Assembly: GCF_004340685.1 (NCBI RefSeq)
Contig: NZ_SLUN01000012.1
Span: forward strand, 1 to 64,000
Source: Hydrogenispora ethanolica
GTDB lineage: Bacteria > Bacillota > UBA4882 > UBA8346
DNA length: 64,000 bases
Direction: 5' to 3'
Each line of letters begins with the position of its first letter. Positions within the stretch are counted from its first letter, which is position 1. Made by a program: the position numbers and the translations under genes. The notes under the pieces were generated by a model that searched no databases, was not told the DNA's origin, and was given only the letters and a program-made list of their open reading frames with translations. This document shows positions 16,464 through 25,417 of the stretch, piece after piece.

Positions 16464-18779
16464 TTAACATTCCGAATGGCCGCAGGAAATACACTTGGCG
16501 CAACCTTCGAAATAGCCGAAGGTATACATGCCGCAAACCGGGCAGAGATTAAAGCCCATTTTCCCATGGGACGGCCGTGGCGGTTTGATACCCTCACTGA
16601 CGGTTGGAGCGGATTCGATCAACCCCAAATCCAATTGGGGTTGGACCGCGGCTGTTTCCGCGGTTTCGTTCATTTTGGCCAGGTACTCGCTTAAGAATTG
16701 TCCGATGGCATCCGGGACCGAACGGACCCGGTTGGGGCCAAAACCAACGAACCGGCTGCCGCCGATCCCCAGCAATTCCTCGGCAACGGCTTGCGGGTCG
16801 ATCCCGCAGCGGAAGGCCAGCGAAATCAGGCGGGCAATCGCCTCCGTGAAAGCGGAGAGATCACTCCCGGCCTTTCCGATTTGGGCGAATAATTCGAACG
16901 GTTGTCTTTCGTGAAAATTCAGCGTCAGATAGAGATTTCCTTCCGGCGTTTGCCGGGCGTCGGTGATTCCGTTCAGTCGCTTGGGCCGCTTTATCGGTTG
17001 GATCTGACCCCATTCGCCGTAGGTTAAGCGGGTCTCCGGGTTGGAAGCGCTATCCGTTACGGTTTTCGTCTCCAGGCCTTTTTGCATCGGCTGATTATCG
17101 ATGCTGCCGTCCCGGTAAACCGTCAGTCCCTTGCAGCCCAGCTTATAGGCGAGGCGATAGGCCTCGGCCACCTGTTCGGGAGTTGCATCATGCGCAAAAT
17201 TAATTGTCTTGGAGACCGCGTTATCGGTGTATTTCTGGAACGCGGCTTGCATGCGGATATGCCATTCCGGGTCGATCTCATGGGCGGTGATGAAGACCTT
17301 GCGCCATTCCTCCGGAATTTCCGGGAGATCTGCGGCGCTGCCGGTTTCGGCGAGCTTCTCCAATAATTCCTGGCTGAAAAAGCCTTCCGCCTTCGCAATC
17401 TCGGCAAAAGCGTGATTGACCTCGATTAAGCGGTCATTATCCATGATCTGGCGCACAAAAGCCAGGCTGAATAAAGGTTCGATACCCCCGCTGGTGTCGC
17501 AGATGATGCTGATGGTCCCGGTGGGCGCAATGGTAGTGGTCGTGGCGTTGCGAAGCTTCAGTTTATTCTCATAAACGCTGCCGGTAAAATTGGGGAAGGT
17601 GCCGCGCTCCTCGGCCAGCGCTGCCGAGGCTTGTTTGGATTCCATATCGATCCGGTTCATCACCGTCTCGGCGAGCTGTATCGCTTGCTCGGAATTGTAG
17701 GGAATCCTCAGTTTGAACAAGAGATCCGCCCAGCCCATCACACCCAGGCCGATTTTCCGGTTGCCTTTGGTGATCTGCTCGATCTGGGGAATGGGATACT
17801 GGTTGACCTCAATGACATCGTCCAGAAAGCGAATCGCCAATCGCGTGACTGCGGCCAATTCATCCCAGTCTACTTCGAACCGTCCATCACACGCTTTGAC
17901 CAGCTGCGAGAGGTTCAATGAGCCGAGATTACAGGATTCAAAGGGCAATAAGGGTTGTTCGCCGCAGGGATTGGTGCTCTCAATGGCGCCTTGATTCGGA
18001 GTCGGGTTCGCCTCGTTCATCCGGTCGATAAAGACGACTCCCGGTTCGCCGTTTTCCCAAGCGGACCTGACAATCTTCTCAAAGACCTCCCGCGCCGGCA
18101 ATTTACCCACCGGCTGGCGTGAACGGGGGTTTACCAAGAAATATGACTCGTCCTTGTCCAGGGCCTCCATAAATCGATCCGTAACGGCAACCGACAGGTT
18201 GAAGTTAGTGAGTTCGCCCCGGTTTTTTTTGGCGTCGATAAATTCCAGGATATCCGGGTGATCGATCCGGAGAATTCCCATATTGGCTCCACGCCGGGTT
18301 CCGCCCTGTTTCACAGCTTCGGTGCTGGCGTTATAGACCTTGAGGAATGACAAGGGTCCGCTGGCGACTCCGCCGGTACTCCCCACTTGATCGTTTTGGG
18401 GGCGGATGCGCGAAAAACTGAACCCGGTGCCGCCGCCGCTTTTATGAATGAGGGCCGCAATCTTGAGCGATTCGAAGATGCTTTCCATTGAATCTTCGAT
18501 CGGCAGGACAAAACATGCCGAAAGTTGGCCCAGTTCCCGGCCGGCATTCATCAAAGTCGGCGAATTGGGCATGAATTTCTTCTCATCCATTACCCGGTAG
18601 TACGCCTCCGCTAATGCCGCGACTTCGGCCTCGGGAAGGTGAAACGCTTCAGCCTCAACCGCCGCGACGTGCTGAGCCACTCGCCGCAGTAGATCCTCGG
18701 GTTCTTCCACGACCTTCCCCTCTTGTTTCTTTAAATACCGTCGTTCCAATACCGCCCTGGCGTTATCCGATAATTTCAT
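16464..18779 (-). CDS. nrdJ: Adenosylcobalamin-dependent ribonucleotide reductase (class II)
   Basis: The 771-residue enzyme makes deoxyribonucleotides using coenzyme B12, independent of oxygen. The radical-site signature NPCGEQPLLPFESCNLGS and the later PTGTISIICDTSGGIEP are clear. The C-terminus has the redox CPVCG tail plus a CxxC/C pattern (CAKCISCGHSEC). The ATG at 18779 is chosen because the longer frame to 18836 runs through two NrdR boxes. No small-subunit gene is nearby, as expected for class II. Confidence 0.95.
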   Translation of the reverse strand: MKLSDNARAVLERRYLKKQEGKVVEEPEDLLRRVAQHVAAVEAEAFHLPEAEVAALAEAYYRVMDEKKFMPNSPTLMNAGRELGQLSACFVLPIEDSMESIFESLKIAALIHKSGGGTGFSFSRIRPQNDQVGSTGGVASGPLSFLKVYNASTEAVKQGGTRRGANMGILRIDHPDILEFIDAKKNRGELTNFNLSVAVTDRFMEALDKDESYFLVNPRSRQPVGKLPAREVFEKIVRSAWENGEPGVVFIDRMNEANPTPNQGAIESTNPCGEQPLLPFESCNLGSLNLSQLVKACDGRFEVDWDELAAVTRLAIRFLDDVIEVNQYPIPQIEQITKGNRKIGLGVMGWADLLFKLRIPYNSEQAIQLAETVMNRIDMESKQASAALAEERGTFPNFTGSVYENKLKLRNATTTTIAPTGTISIICDTSGGIEPLFSLAFVRQIMDNDRLIEVNHAFAEIAKAEGFFSQELLEKLAETGSAADLPEIPEEWRKVFITAHEIDPEWHIRMQAAFQKYTDNAVSKTINFAHDATPEQVAEAYRLAYKLGCKGLTVYRDGSIDNQPMQKGLETKTVTDSASNPETRLTYGEWGQIQPIKRPKRLNGITDARQTPEGNLYLTLNFHERQPFELFAQIGKAGSDLSAFTEAIARLISLAFRCGIDPQAVAEELLGIGGSRFVGFGPNRVRSVPDAIGQFLSEYLAKMNETAETAAVQPQLDLGLIESAPTVSEGIKPPRPSHGKMGFNLCPVCGMYTFGYFEGCAKCISCGHSEC

Positions 18780-18799
18780 CCCGCTGATCCCTCTTTCAA

Positions 18800-18846
18800 A
18801 TACTATATGTTGTGTCATAACTATTTTAATACACAATATATAGAAT
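18800..18846 (-). promoter_or_regulatory. Tandem NrdR boxes upstream of nrdJ
   Basis: Two 16-bp sites match the NrdR consensus ACACWATATATWGTGT: ACACAATATATAGAAT at 18831-18846 and, on the minus strand, ACACAACATATAGTAT at 18800-18815, with two mismatches each. Their starts are 31 bp apart, about three helical turns, the known NrdR spacing. NrdR is the ATP/dATP-sensing repressor of ribonucleotide reductase genes, so this fixes nrdJ regulation with good confidence. Confidence 0.85.
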
Positions 18847-18954
18847 GTCCAACCATATTAAGGAATTATTTTTCGTTTCTTGAACAAAAAAGACTCCTTT
18901 CCCCGAAGGTCAGTAGATCGCAACCGCATCCGGATGAAGTGTTTTTCGAGGAAA

Positions 18955-19186
18955 CCTTCCGAAGTTTCGGCACGGACGGGATGGTCCCATCCTTTCTTTC
19001 CGAAGCCTTCGGAAGACCTTCCCGAAAGTTTGAAAAGTCTTCCGAAAGCTTCGGACACTCCGCCGGAACCATCGGCTGGGTTTCCGGAGAATCCGGCGGG
19101 TTTGCCAAACCTTTCGGAAGTTCGTCCGGAGTCTTCGGACGATCGGCCGGACCCTTCGGCATAGTTTCCGGAGGATCCGGAAACTA
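18955..19186. repeat. 21-bp dyad array, family 2, copy B
   Basis: Eleven units in strict 21-bp register fill the gap between nrdJ and the SPOR gene. Clear ones start at 18955, 18997, 19039, 19123 and 19165. The clearest is TTTCCGAAGCCTTCGGAAG (18997), a near-perfect dyad. The last unit lies inside a perfect 16-bp-arm inverted repeat at 19157-19191. GC content and motif differ from flanking coding DNA. Frames are open on both strands for arithmetic reasons only. Confidence 0.8.
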
Positions 19187-19191
19187 TGCCG
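19157..19191. repeat. Perfect 16-bp inverted repeat
   Basis: CGGCATAGTTTCCGGA and its exact reverse complement flank a 3-bp centre. There is no T-tract after it on either strand, so it is not a standard terminator. It closes family 2 copy B. Confidence 0.9.
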
Positions 19192-19212
19192 CACCTAATG
19201 GCTGAGGCTGAT

Positions 19213-19249
19213 AAAAAAAATAAGGCCTGAAACGATCAGACCTTATTTC
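19213..19249 (-). terminator. Terminator of the SPOR-domain gene
   Basis: On the minus strand AAATAAGG-CTGA pairs with TCAG-CCTTATTT around a 5-nt loop and runs into eight T. It lies about 95 bp after the SPOR gene stop. Confidence 0.85.
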
Positions 19250-19343
19250 GCAATCGAATGCTCGCGTTACTTTTCTTATCAAAAAACGAAAATGGTTCCG
19301 GTTTTGACCTTTAAAGGGCATCATAAAATCTTGCAATAAACTT

Positions 19344-19841
19344 TCAGTTCTTGTCGACGAACACTTTATAACCTTTGCCGGTGAGCTCGGATTTAAGCTT
19401 ATCGGCGTTGGCTTGCGAGCCGAATGCTCCCACTTGGACGGCGAAGGGCGGGTTGTTTCCTACGTAGACTGGATAACCCAAAGATTGCAACTGTTGCGAA
19501 GCTGCCAATGCTTCATTCCGGGAATTGTACGGCCCGACCCGAACTTTGTATTTTACGGTGGGTATTACCGGGTTTACAGCTGGTTCATTGTTGACTGCGG
19601 AAGTTGTCGAATTCTTATCCAGCGGGACGTTAACATTCTCGCTCGTCTCAGTCGGCAGGTTGACCGTTTCCAAGTTATTTTCGGTACCGACCGGAGAACC
19701 CGGTTGATCTTTGACCCAGCCTTCAAAGAGCAATCCGAAAACCACACCGAGTGAGATCGCCAAAAACGAAAAGAAGACCAGACCAGCTGTTTTGGAAAGT
19801 AGATTGCTCAACGATTTAACGCCTTTATGCTCCATGAACAC
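19344..19841 (-). CDS. SPOR-domain membrane protein
   Basis: The 165-residue protein has a short cytosolic N-terminus and one transmembrane helix (about 20-42). A Thr/Asn/Val-rich linker follows, then a C-terminal SPOR domain (about 95-165; KYKVRVGPYNSRNEALAASQQL and PFAVQVGAFGSQANADKL). SPOR domains bind denuded peptidoglycan, typically at division or sporulation septa. It is a single-gene unit with its own terminator, between purL and nrdJ. The exact role is unknown. Confidence 0.85.
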   Translation of the reverse strand: MFMEHKGVKSLSNLLSKTAGLVFFSFLAISLGVVFGLLFEGWVKDQPGSPVGTENNLETVNLPTETSENVNVPLDKNSTTSAVNNEPAVNPVIPTVKYKVRVGPYNSRNEALAASQQLQSLGYPVYVGNNPPFAVQVGAFGSQANADKLKSELTGKGYKVFVDKN

Positions 19842-19957
19842 ACCCCCTTTTGTTTATGAATCGGACAATTCGTTCTCATTAAAGGATACTACCAAACCTG
19901 AAAAATATTCCTGGATTGACAAAGATCTTTTGAAAGCATCATTTTATGGCGTTCCAT

Positions 19958-19983
19958 AAAAAAACTCCGCGGAATGCGGAGTC
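19958..19983 (-). terminator. Minus-strand terminator after purL
   Basis: ACTCCGC pairs with GCGGAGT across a short loop and is followed by seven T on the minus strand, about 130 bp past the purL stop. Confidence 0.75.
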
Positions 19984-20114
19984 GGATCTCTGGATATAGG
20001 CGAACCGAAACGCCATTGTCTCTGGGTTTCGGATTGGCTTTCTGTTCGGCCCGGGCGCCTTCCGGCGGCCCGGACCCGTCAATATGGCAGCGGGCCGCCG
20101 GGGCGCGGCTGCGT

Positions 20115-23100
20115 TCAATGGAAATATTCGACGCCGGATTCGAAAATCTTTTGGTCATGGGGACCGCCCACATTCCGGTAGAGATAAGGCCCAATCCGTT
20201 CCGAATGCCCCATCTTGCCGAGCACTCTGCCATCGGGGCTGGTGATGCCTTCGATCGCTTGCCGGGATCCGTTGGGGTTCGCCGCAATGGCATAGGTCGG
20301 ATTGCCGTCCCGATCAACATATTGCGTGGCGATCTGGCCCTTTTCCGCCAACGCGGCGATCAGTTCCGGGTCGGCTACAAAACGTCCTTCGCCGTGCGAA
20401 ACCGGGATAATATGAATATCCCCCACCTGCAACCGGTTGAACCATGGCGAAAGCGTAGAGGCGACTCTGGTCCGCACCAGGCACGACACATGCCTGCCAA
20501 TGCTGTTAAAGGTCAGCGTGGGACAATCGGGACCCATCGGCCGGATCTCTCCGTAAGGAACCAGTCCCAGCTTGATGAGGGCCTGAAAACCGTTGCAAAT
20601 CCCCAGGATCAATCCGTCCCGCTGTTTCAGAAGCCGCATCACCGCTTCTTGGACCCGGGGATTCCGGAAAGCAGTAGCGATGAATTTGCCGGAACCGTCC
20701 GGTTCGTCCCCGGCGCTGAATCCTCCGGGCAACATGATGATTTGGGCGTGATCGATCGCTTTCACCATCCGGTCCAGCGTCATCTCGATGTCTTGCGGCG
20801 TCAAGTTCCGGAATACCAGCGTATCAACCAGCGCGCCAGCCCGCTCGAAGGCCTTCTGGGTATCGTATTCGCAATTGGTGCCGGGGAAGGCCGGCAAAAA
20901 GACCCGCGGTTTGGCGTATTGGACCCGGGAAGCCGCAGCTGTGCGTCGGGAAAACGCATAGGTCCGCGGCGGGTCGGTTGGCTGATGCGCCCGGGTTGGA
21001 AATACCTTTTCCAGCGGCTCTTCCCAGCGTCCGAAGGCTTCCTCCAAGCCAATCCGAACGCCGAAAACCTCAAGGTGCGGTTCAGACTGGGTCGCGCCCA
21101 GCAACTGATAGTCGATCCCGTCGAACAAAACTTCCAGATCCGCCCCGCCGGGAATCTCCAGCAGGATCGCGCCGGGATCCGGCCGGAAAAGCGCGGCCGG
21201 TTCCAATGCCTCAACAAACCGCATCCCAATCATATTTCCAAAGCACATTTTGGTAACAGCCTCGGCTATCCCGCCGCCGGTAACCGCATAAGCCGCCCGG
21301 ACCGTTCCCGACTGAATCAATTGGTAAATCCGGCGGTAATTGCGTTGCAGCGCTTCGAAGTCCGGCAAATCGTAAGGGTCGTGTTGCAAGGGTATCCGGA
21401 TCACTTGGCTGTCGGCCGCCTTGAACTCCGGCGAAACGACTTTGGTGACATCCACCACGTCCAGGCCGAACGCCACCAGCGTCGGCGGGACGGTGCGCTC
21501 GTTAAAAGTGCCTGACATACTGTCCTTGCCGCCGATAGCCGGAATCCCCAGGCGAATCTGGGCGTAGTAAGCGCCTAATAAACTCGCAAAAGGCTGGCCC
21601 CATTTCTCCGGAGCCTCGCCCAGCTTCTCAAAGTATTCTTGCAGCGTCAAACGGATCCGGGTGGAATCGCCTCCCGCTGCGGTAATTTTGGCCACCGCTT
21701 CAACCACCGCATAAATGCCGCCGTGGAAAGGACTCCATTTGGCAATTTCAGGATTGTAACCGAAGGACATCATGGTTCCGGTGGTGGTCGTCCCGTTCAT
21801 CACGGGCAATTGGGCGACCATGCTCTGAATCGGTGTGCGCTGATAGGTTCCTCCGAAGGGCATTAGTACGGTTCCCGCTCCAATGGTGCTGTCGAACCGC
21901 TCCGCCAAACCGCGTTGGCTGCAGATATTCAATTGCTGCAGGTGGCTCAGCCAGGCCTCGGCCAGTTGTGAGCGGTCGGCTGGCGCGGTGGCCGGAACAT
22001 TCCGAAAGACATTGGCTTCGACCCGGGGCGCCGTGACCCTCACCTTGGCCGCCTGTTGCACTCCGTTGCTGTCAAGAAATCGGCGGCTGATGTCGACGAT
22101 GCGCTGGCCCCGCCAGTCCATGCGCAGGCGCGCTTCCTCCGTCACGACCGCCACTACTGTCGCTTCCAGATTTTCGGCCTCGGCCGCCGCGCGGAAGGAT
22201 GCGACATGCTCCGGCGCTACCAGGACGGCCATCCGTTCCTGGGATTCGGAGATGGCAAGTTCCGTTCCATCCAATCCTTCATATTTTTTAGGTACCGCAT
22301 CCAGATCAATCTCCAGACCGGGAGCTAACTCGCCGATGGCCACCGCGACGCCGCCCGCGCCGAAGTCATTACACTTTTTGATCATCCGGCTGACTTTTGG
22401 ATCGCGGAATAAACGCTGGATTTTCCGTTCCGTGGGCGGATTGCCCTTTTGAACTTCCGCCCCGCAAGTGTAGAGCGATTCTTCGGTATGGGCCTTGGAC
22501 GAACCGGTGGCTCCGCCGCAGCCGTCGCGGCCGGTCCTCCCCCCCAATAGAATGATGATATCGCCCGCTTGCGGCTTTTCACGAAGCACATTGTCCCGGG
22601 GAGCCGCCCCGATGACTGCGCCGATCTCCATTCGCTTGGCGATAAATCCTTCATCGTAGATCTCAGTGACTTGTCCGGTGGCCAAACCGATTTGATTCCC
22701 GTAAGCGCTGAAACCGGCTGCCGCGCCACTGGTAATCTTACGTTGAGGCAGCTTGCCGGGGATAGTATCCGCAATCGCGGTCCGGGGATCGCCGCTCCCG
22801 GTGACGCGCATGGCATGATAGACGTATGATCGCCCGGAGAGCGGATCGCGAATCGCTCCTCCCAGGCAGGTGGCGGCGCCTCCGAACGGCTCGATCTCAG
22901 TGGGGTGATTATGGGTTTCATTTTTGAACATGACCAGCCAATCCTGGTCTACTCCGTCCACTTTGACCTTTACCGTAATGCTACAAGCGTTGATCTCGTC
23001 CGATTCTTCCAGATCGTCCAGTTGACCCCGTTTCCGGAGTTCCTTCATGGCGATGGTCGCCAGATTCATCAGGGTGATGGTTCCGGCGGAGTCCCCATGG

Positions 23101-23894
23101 ACAAATCGGCGGGAACCGAGGTAGCTTTGATACGCCTCGAGGAACGCCGGGAGGTACGGGCTTTCGTCAAATTCAACGCCCTCAATCCGTGTTAAAAAGG
23201 TGGTATGCCGACAGTGGTCGGACCAGTACGTATCCAAAACCCGGATCTCGGTCAGTGAGGGGTCCCGGCCCTCGGTATTGCGAAAGTAATTTTGACAAAA
23301 AACCAAATCGGCCTGGGACATTGCCAGCCCCAATTCGCGGCGGAGTTCTTCCAATTGCTCCGGATTTAATTCGGTAAAACCGTGAACCACCGGCACGTCC
23401 GGCGGGCTTTGAAAGTCTGAATCCAGGGTGTTCGGCTTTTCCAGGGAGGCTTCTCGCGACTCCAGCGGATTCAAGCAATATTCCTTAATTCGCTGTTCAT
23501 CCTGGCTGGTTAAGTTTCCGCGCAACAGAAACAGCTTGGCCACGCGAACCACGGGCCGCTCCCGTTGCGTAAGAATCTGAATGCATTGCGCGGCTGAGTC
23601 CGCCCGCTGATCGTACTGGCCTGGTAAGAATTCTACCGCAAGAATCCGTTCTCCGGGACGGACCGGCAAAACTTCATCACATATCTGATCGAGTTGCGGT
23701 TCCGCGAAAATGGTAGTACGGGAGCGTTGGAATTCATCCGCGGTAATTCCGGCGATATCGTAACGGTTCACAATCCGGATTCCTTCCAAGTTGTTGACCC
23801 TGACATTTTCCTTAAGTTCTTTGAATAAATTCTGTGCTTCCACGTCAAAACCCGGTTTTTTCTCAACAAAGATCCGTTGGATCGCGGTAGTCAT
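20115..23894 (-). CDS. purL: Phosphoribosylformylglycinamidine synthase, single chain
   Basis: The 1259-residue enzyme catalyses FGAR to FGAM in purine synthesis using ATP and glutamine. It is the long form with synthetase domains and a C-terminal glutamine amidotransferase in one chain. The amidotransferase shows LPGGFSAGDEPDGSGK, the nucleophile Cys in GICNGFQAL, and SHGEGRF plus NPNGSRQAIEGI for the His/Glu pair. The synthetase shows FKNETHNHPTEIEPFGGAAT and GAGGVAVAIGELAPG. GGAGG lies 7 bp before the ATG. No other pur gene is adjacent, which is unusual for a Bacillota purine locus. Confidence 0.95.
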   Translation of the reverse strand: MTTAIQRIFVEKKPGFDVEAQNLFKELKENVRVNNLEGIRIVNRYDIAGITADEFQRSRTTIFAEPQLDQICDEVLPVRPGERILAVEFLPGQYDQRADSAAQCIQILTQRERPVVRVAKLFLLRGNLTSQDEQRIKEYCLNPLESREASLEKPNTLDSDFQSPPDVPVVHGFTELNPEQLEELRRELGLAMSQADLVFCQNYFRNTEGRDPSLTEIRVLDTYWSDHCRHTTFLTRIEGVEFDESPYLPAFLEAYQSYLGSRRFVHGDSAGTITLMNLATIAMKELRKRGQLDDLEESDEINACSITVKVKVDGVDQDWLVMFKNETHNHPTEIEPFGGAATCLGGAIRDPLSGRSYVYHAMRVTGSGDPRTAIADTIPGKLPQRKITSGAAAGFSAYGNQIGLATGQVTEIYDEGFIAKRMEIGAVIGAAPRDNVLREKPQAGDIIILLGGRTGRDGCGGATGSSKAHTEESLYTCGAEVQKGNPPTERKIQRLFRDPKVSRMIKKCNDFGAGGVAVAIGELAPGLEIDLDAVPKKYEGLDGTELAISESQERMAVLVAPEHVASFRAAAEAENLEATVVAVVTEEARLRMDWRGQRIVDISRRFLDSNGVQQAAKVRVTAPRVEANVFRNVPATAPADRSQLAEAWLSHLQQLNICSQRGLAERFDSTIGAGTVLMPFGGTYQRTPIQSMVAQLPVMNGTTTTGTMMSFGYNPEIAKWSPFHGGIYAVVEAVAKITAAGGDSTRIRLTLQEYFEKLGEAPEKWGQPFASLLGAYYAQIRLGIPAIGGKDSMSGTFNERTVPPTLVAFGLDVVDVTKVVSPEFKAADSQVIRIPLQHDPYDLPDFEALQRNYRRIYQLIQSGTVRAAYAVTGGGIAEAVTKMCFGNMIGMRFVEALEPAALFRPDPGAILLEIPGGADLEVLFDGIDYQLLGATQSEPHLEVFGVRIGLEEAFGRWEEPLEKVFPTRAHQPTDPPRTYAFSRRTAAASRVQYAKPRVFLPAFPGTNCEYDTQKAFERAGALVDTLVFRNLTPQDIEMTLDRMVKAIDHAQIIMLPGGFSAGDEPDGSGKFIATAFRNPRVQEAVMRLLKQRDGLILGICNGFQALIKLGLVPYGEIRPMGPDCPTLTFNSIGRHVSCLVRTRVASTLSPWFNRLQVGDIHIIPVSHGEGRFVADPELIAALAEKGQIATQYVDRDGNPTYAIAANPNGSRQAIEGITSPDGRVLGKMGHSERIGPYLYRNVGGPHDQKIFESGVEYFH

Positions 23895-23955
23895 TGGAAT
23901 TCCTCCAAAAGTTTGGCTTCATCAGGATTGGTGTTGCCTGACGCCTGATAAATTC

Positions 23956-23984
23956 ATTATAAGCGGCAAAGCATGATTAGTAAA
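23956..23984 (-). promoter_or_regulatory. Promoter of purL
   Basis: Minus-strand TTTACT (23979-23984), 17 bp, TATAAT (23956-23961), about 60 bp before the purL start. The leader contains a weak ATCAGG/CCTGAT pairing. I could not recognise a purine riboswitch or PurR box. Confidence 0.6.
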
Positions 23985-24055
23985 ATTAATAATTTTAATA
24001 TATAATATTAAATGTTCTAATTGTAACCCTGTCAAATCAACGAGGAGTACCCGTC

Positions 24056-24949
24056 ATGGATATTAACTTCGAGCTTTATAAGATTTTTTACCACGCCGCC
24101 ACAACCGGCAGTTTTTCTATAGCTGCCAACCGGCTATTTATTACCCAATCGGCTGTAAGTCAAGCCATTAAAAATCTGGAGACCCGACTGGGTACCCAGC
24201 TTTTTTTCAGAAAAACACGCCATCTGAAGCTGACTCGCGAAGGAGAATTGCTTCTTTCCCATGTGGAACAAGCTTATAATTTACTCAAAAGCGCGGAATC
24301 AAAAATGGCCGAGTTGCAAGACCTGCAATCCGGAACGATCCAGGTGGGAGCCAGCGACACCATTTGCAAGTATTTTCTAATCCCCTATTTACAGGAGTTT
24401 AACCGCCGCTATCCAAAGCTGAAGATGAAAGTGATCAATCGGACTTCCGCTCAGATCCTGGAGATCCTTAAAAACGGCGCCCTGGATTTCGGGATCGTCA
24501 CCTTGCCGCTAAACGATCCGCTCATCACCACGCATGTATTGACGGCCGTCGAAGACATCCTTGTGGCGGCGCCGCATTTTTCCGAACTGCGACACCGCAC
24601 GTTGTCGCTCGGCGACCTTGCCGGCTATCCGCTGCTTTTTTTGGAGAAAACCAGCGCCACCCGGAGAAATTTTGATGCTTATTTAAGCTCCAAAGCCCTC
24701 AGCGTGACTCCTGAACTTGAGTTGGAAAGCGTCGATTTGTTAGTGGAGTTTGCCCGGATCGGGTTGGGGATTGCCCACGTTCAGCGGGAGAGTGCCAGTA
24801 CACTGATCGCTGCCGGTGAGCTGTTTGAGGTCAAGGTGGAAGAAGGACTGCCCCTGCGTCATTTGGGGATAGCCGCTCTGAAAAACGTCCCGTTTTCCAA
24901 AGCGGCTGAATGTTTCATCGCAATGCTGATGAATGAGACCTTTACGTGA
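24056..24949 (+). CDS. LysR-family transcriptional regulator
   Basis: The 297-residue regulator has a winged helix-turn-helix (about residues 5-62; SFSIAANRLFITQSAVSQAIKN) and a periplasmic-binding-like effector domain (about 90-290). GAGGAG precedes the ATG. It is divergent from purL across a 160-bp AT-rich gap, so it may regulate itself and possibly purL, but LysR regulators near purL are not a known pairing. Its C-terminus converges on a cupin gene 30 bp away. The effector is unknown. Confidence 0.88.
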   Translation: MDINFELYKIFYHAATTGSFSIAANRLFITQSAVSQAIKNLETRLGTQLFFRKTRHLKLTREGELLLSHVEQAYNLLKSAESKMAELQDLQSGTIQVGASDTICKYFLIPYLQEFNRRYPKLKMKVINRTSAQILEILKNGALDFGIVTLPLNDPLITTHVLTAVEDILVAAPHFSELRHRTLSLGDLAGYPLLFLEKTSATRRNFDAYLSSKALSVTPELELESVDLLVEFARIGLGIAHVQRESASTLIAAGELFEVKVEEGLPLRHLGIAALKNVPFSKAAECFIAMLMNETFT

Positions 24950-24979
24950 TCACGTTCGCTCATGAAGCGTCTACGACGT

Positions 24980-25327
24980 TCAATCATATAGCAGAATGAC
25001 TGCCAGTAGCACGAGCGGTTCGTTCCCGGTGTTCTCGATCGCATGCCCGTGTCCGCCGCCTGTTAGCGACGCATCTCCCGCTTGAATCTCCTGCCATTGT
25101 CCATCCTCATTGAGACGGCCGGTGCCGGAGATAAAATAGAACAATTCTTCTTCCCGGTCGTGCTGGTGAAAACCTATCGATGCTCCCGGTGGCAGGGTAA
25201 TCTCGGCCATCAGTCGTGCCTTGCCGTTAATCTCCGCCTCTTTGAACAGGTGCTTAATCGTGACTGTCCCGTTCCCTTCGCGCATTCTTTCCCGGAATTC
25301 ACATTCCATGGCATCGTTTGTTCGTAA
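24980..25327 (-). CDS. Cupin-domain protein
   Basis: The 115-residue single-domain cupin has both metal motifs: PPGASIGFHQHDREEELFYF (two His and a Glu) and a later GGGHGHAIEN. The start at 25327 is chosen because AAGGGGG lies 9 bp upstream and matches the usual cupin N-terminus; the frame extends 26 codons further without support. Small cupins bind metals and small ligands and have many roles. The dyad upstream suggests specific regulation. Confidence 0.82.
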   Translation of the reverse strand, partial: LRTNDAMECEFRERMREGNGTVTIKHLFKEAEINGKARLMAEITLPPGASIGFHQHDREEELFYFISGTGRLNEDGQWQEIQAGDASLTGGGHGHAIENTGNEPLVLLAVILLYD

Positions 25328-25369
25328 CATTTCAGTAGACCCCCTTGCAGATTGACAGTATAAAGAAAC

Positions 25370-25388
25370 TCCTACCTGCACGGTAGGA
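25370..25388. promoter_or_regulatory. Operator-like palindrome upstream of the cupin gene
   Basis: TCCTACC-TGCAC-GGTAGGA is a perfect 7-bp dyad with a 5-bp centre. It lies 11 bp upstream of a possible minus-10 (TATACT on the minus strand, about 25357-25362), near the minus-35 position. Binding by a dimeric regulator is inferred; no partner is identified. Confidence 0.5.
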
Positions 25389-25417
25389 ATTTTTAAAAAT
25401 AGCAATCAATGGTCGAA

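Noticed and set aside
19974-21515. Long plus-strand open frame (513 codons)
   Set aside because: It lies fully opposite purL, which has strong family motifs across the same DNA; the frame has no recognisable domain.
23895-24055. Purine riboswitch for purL
   Set aside because: No conserved purine aptamer core could be found; only weak local pairing.
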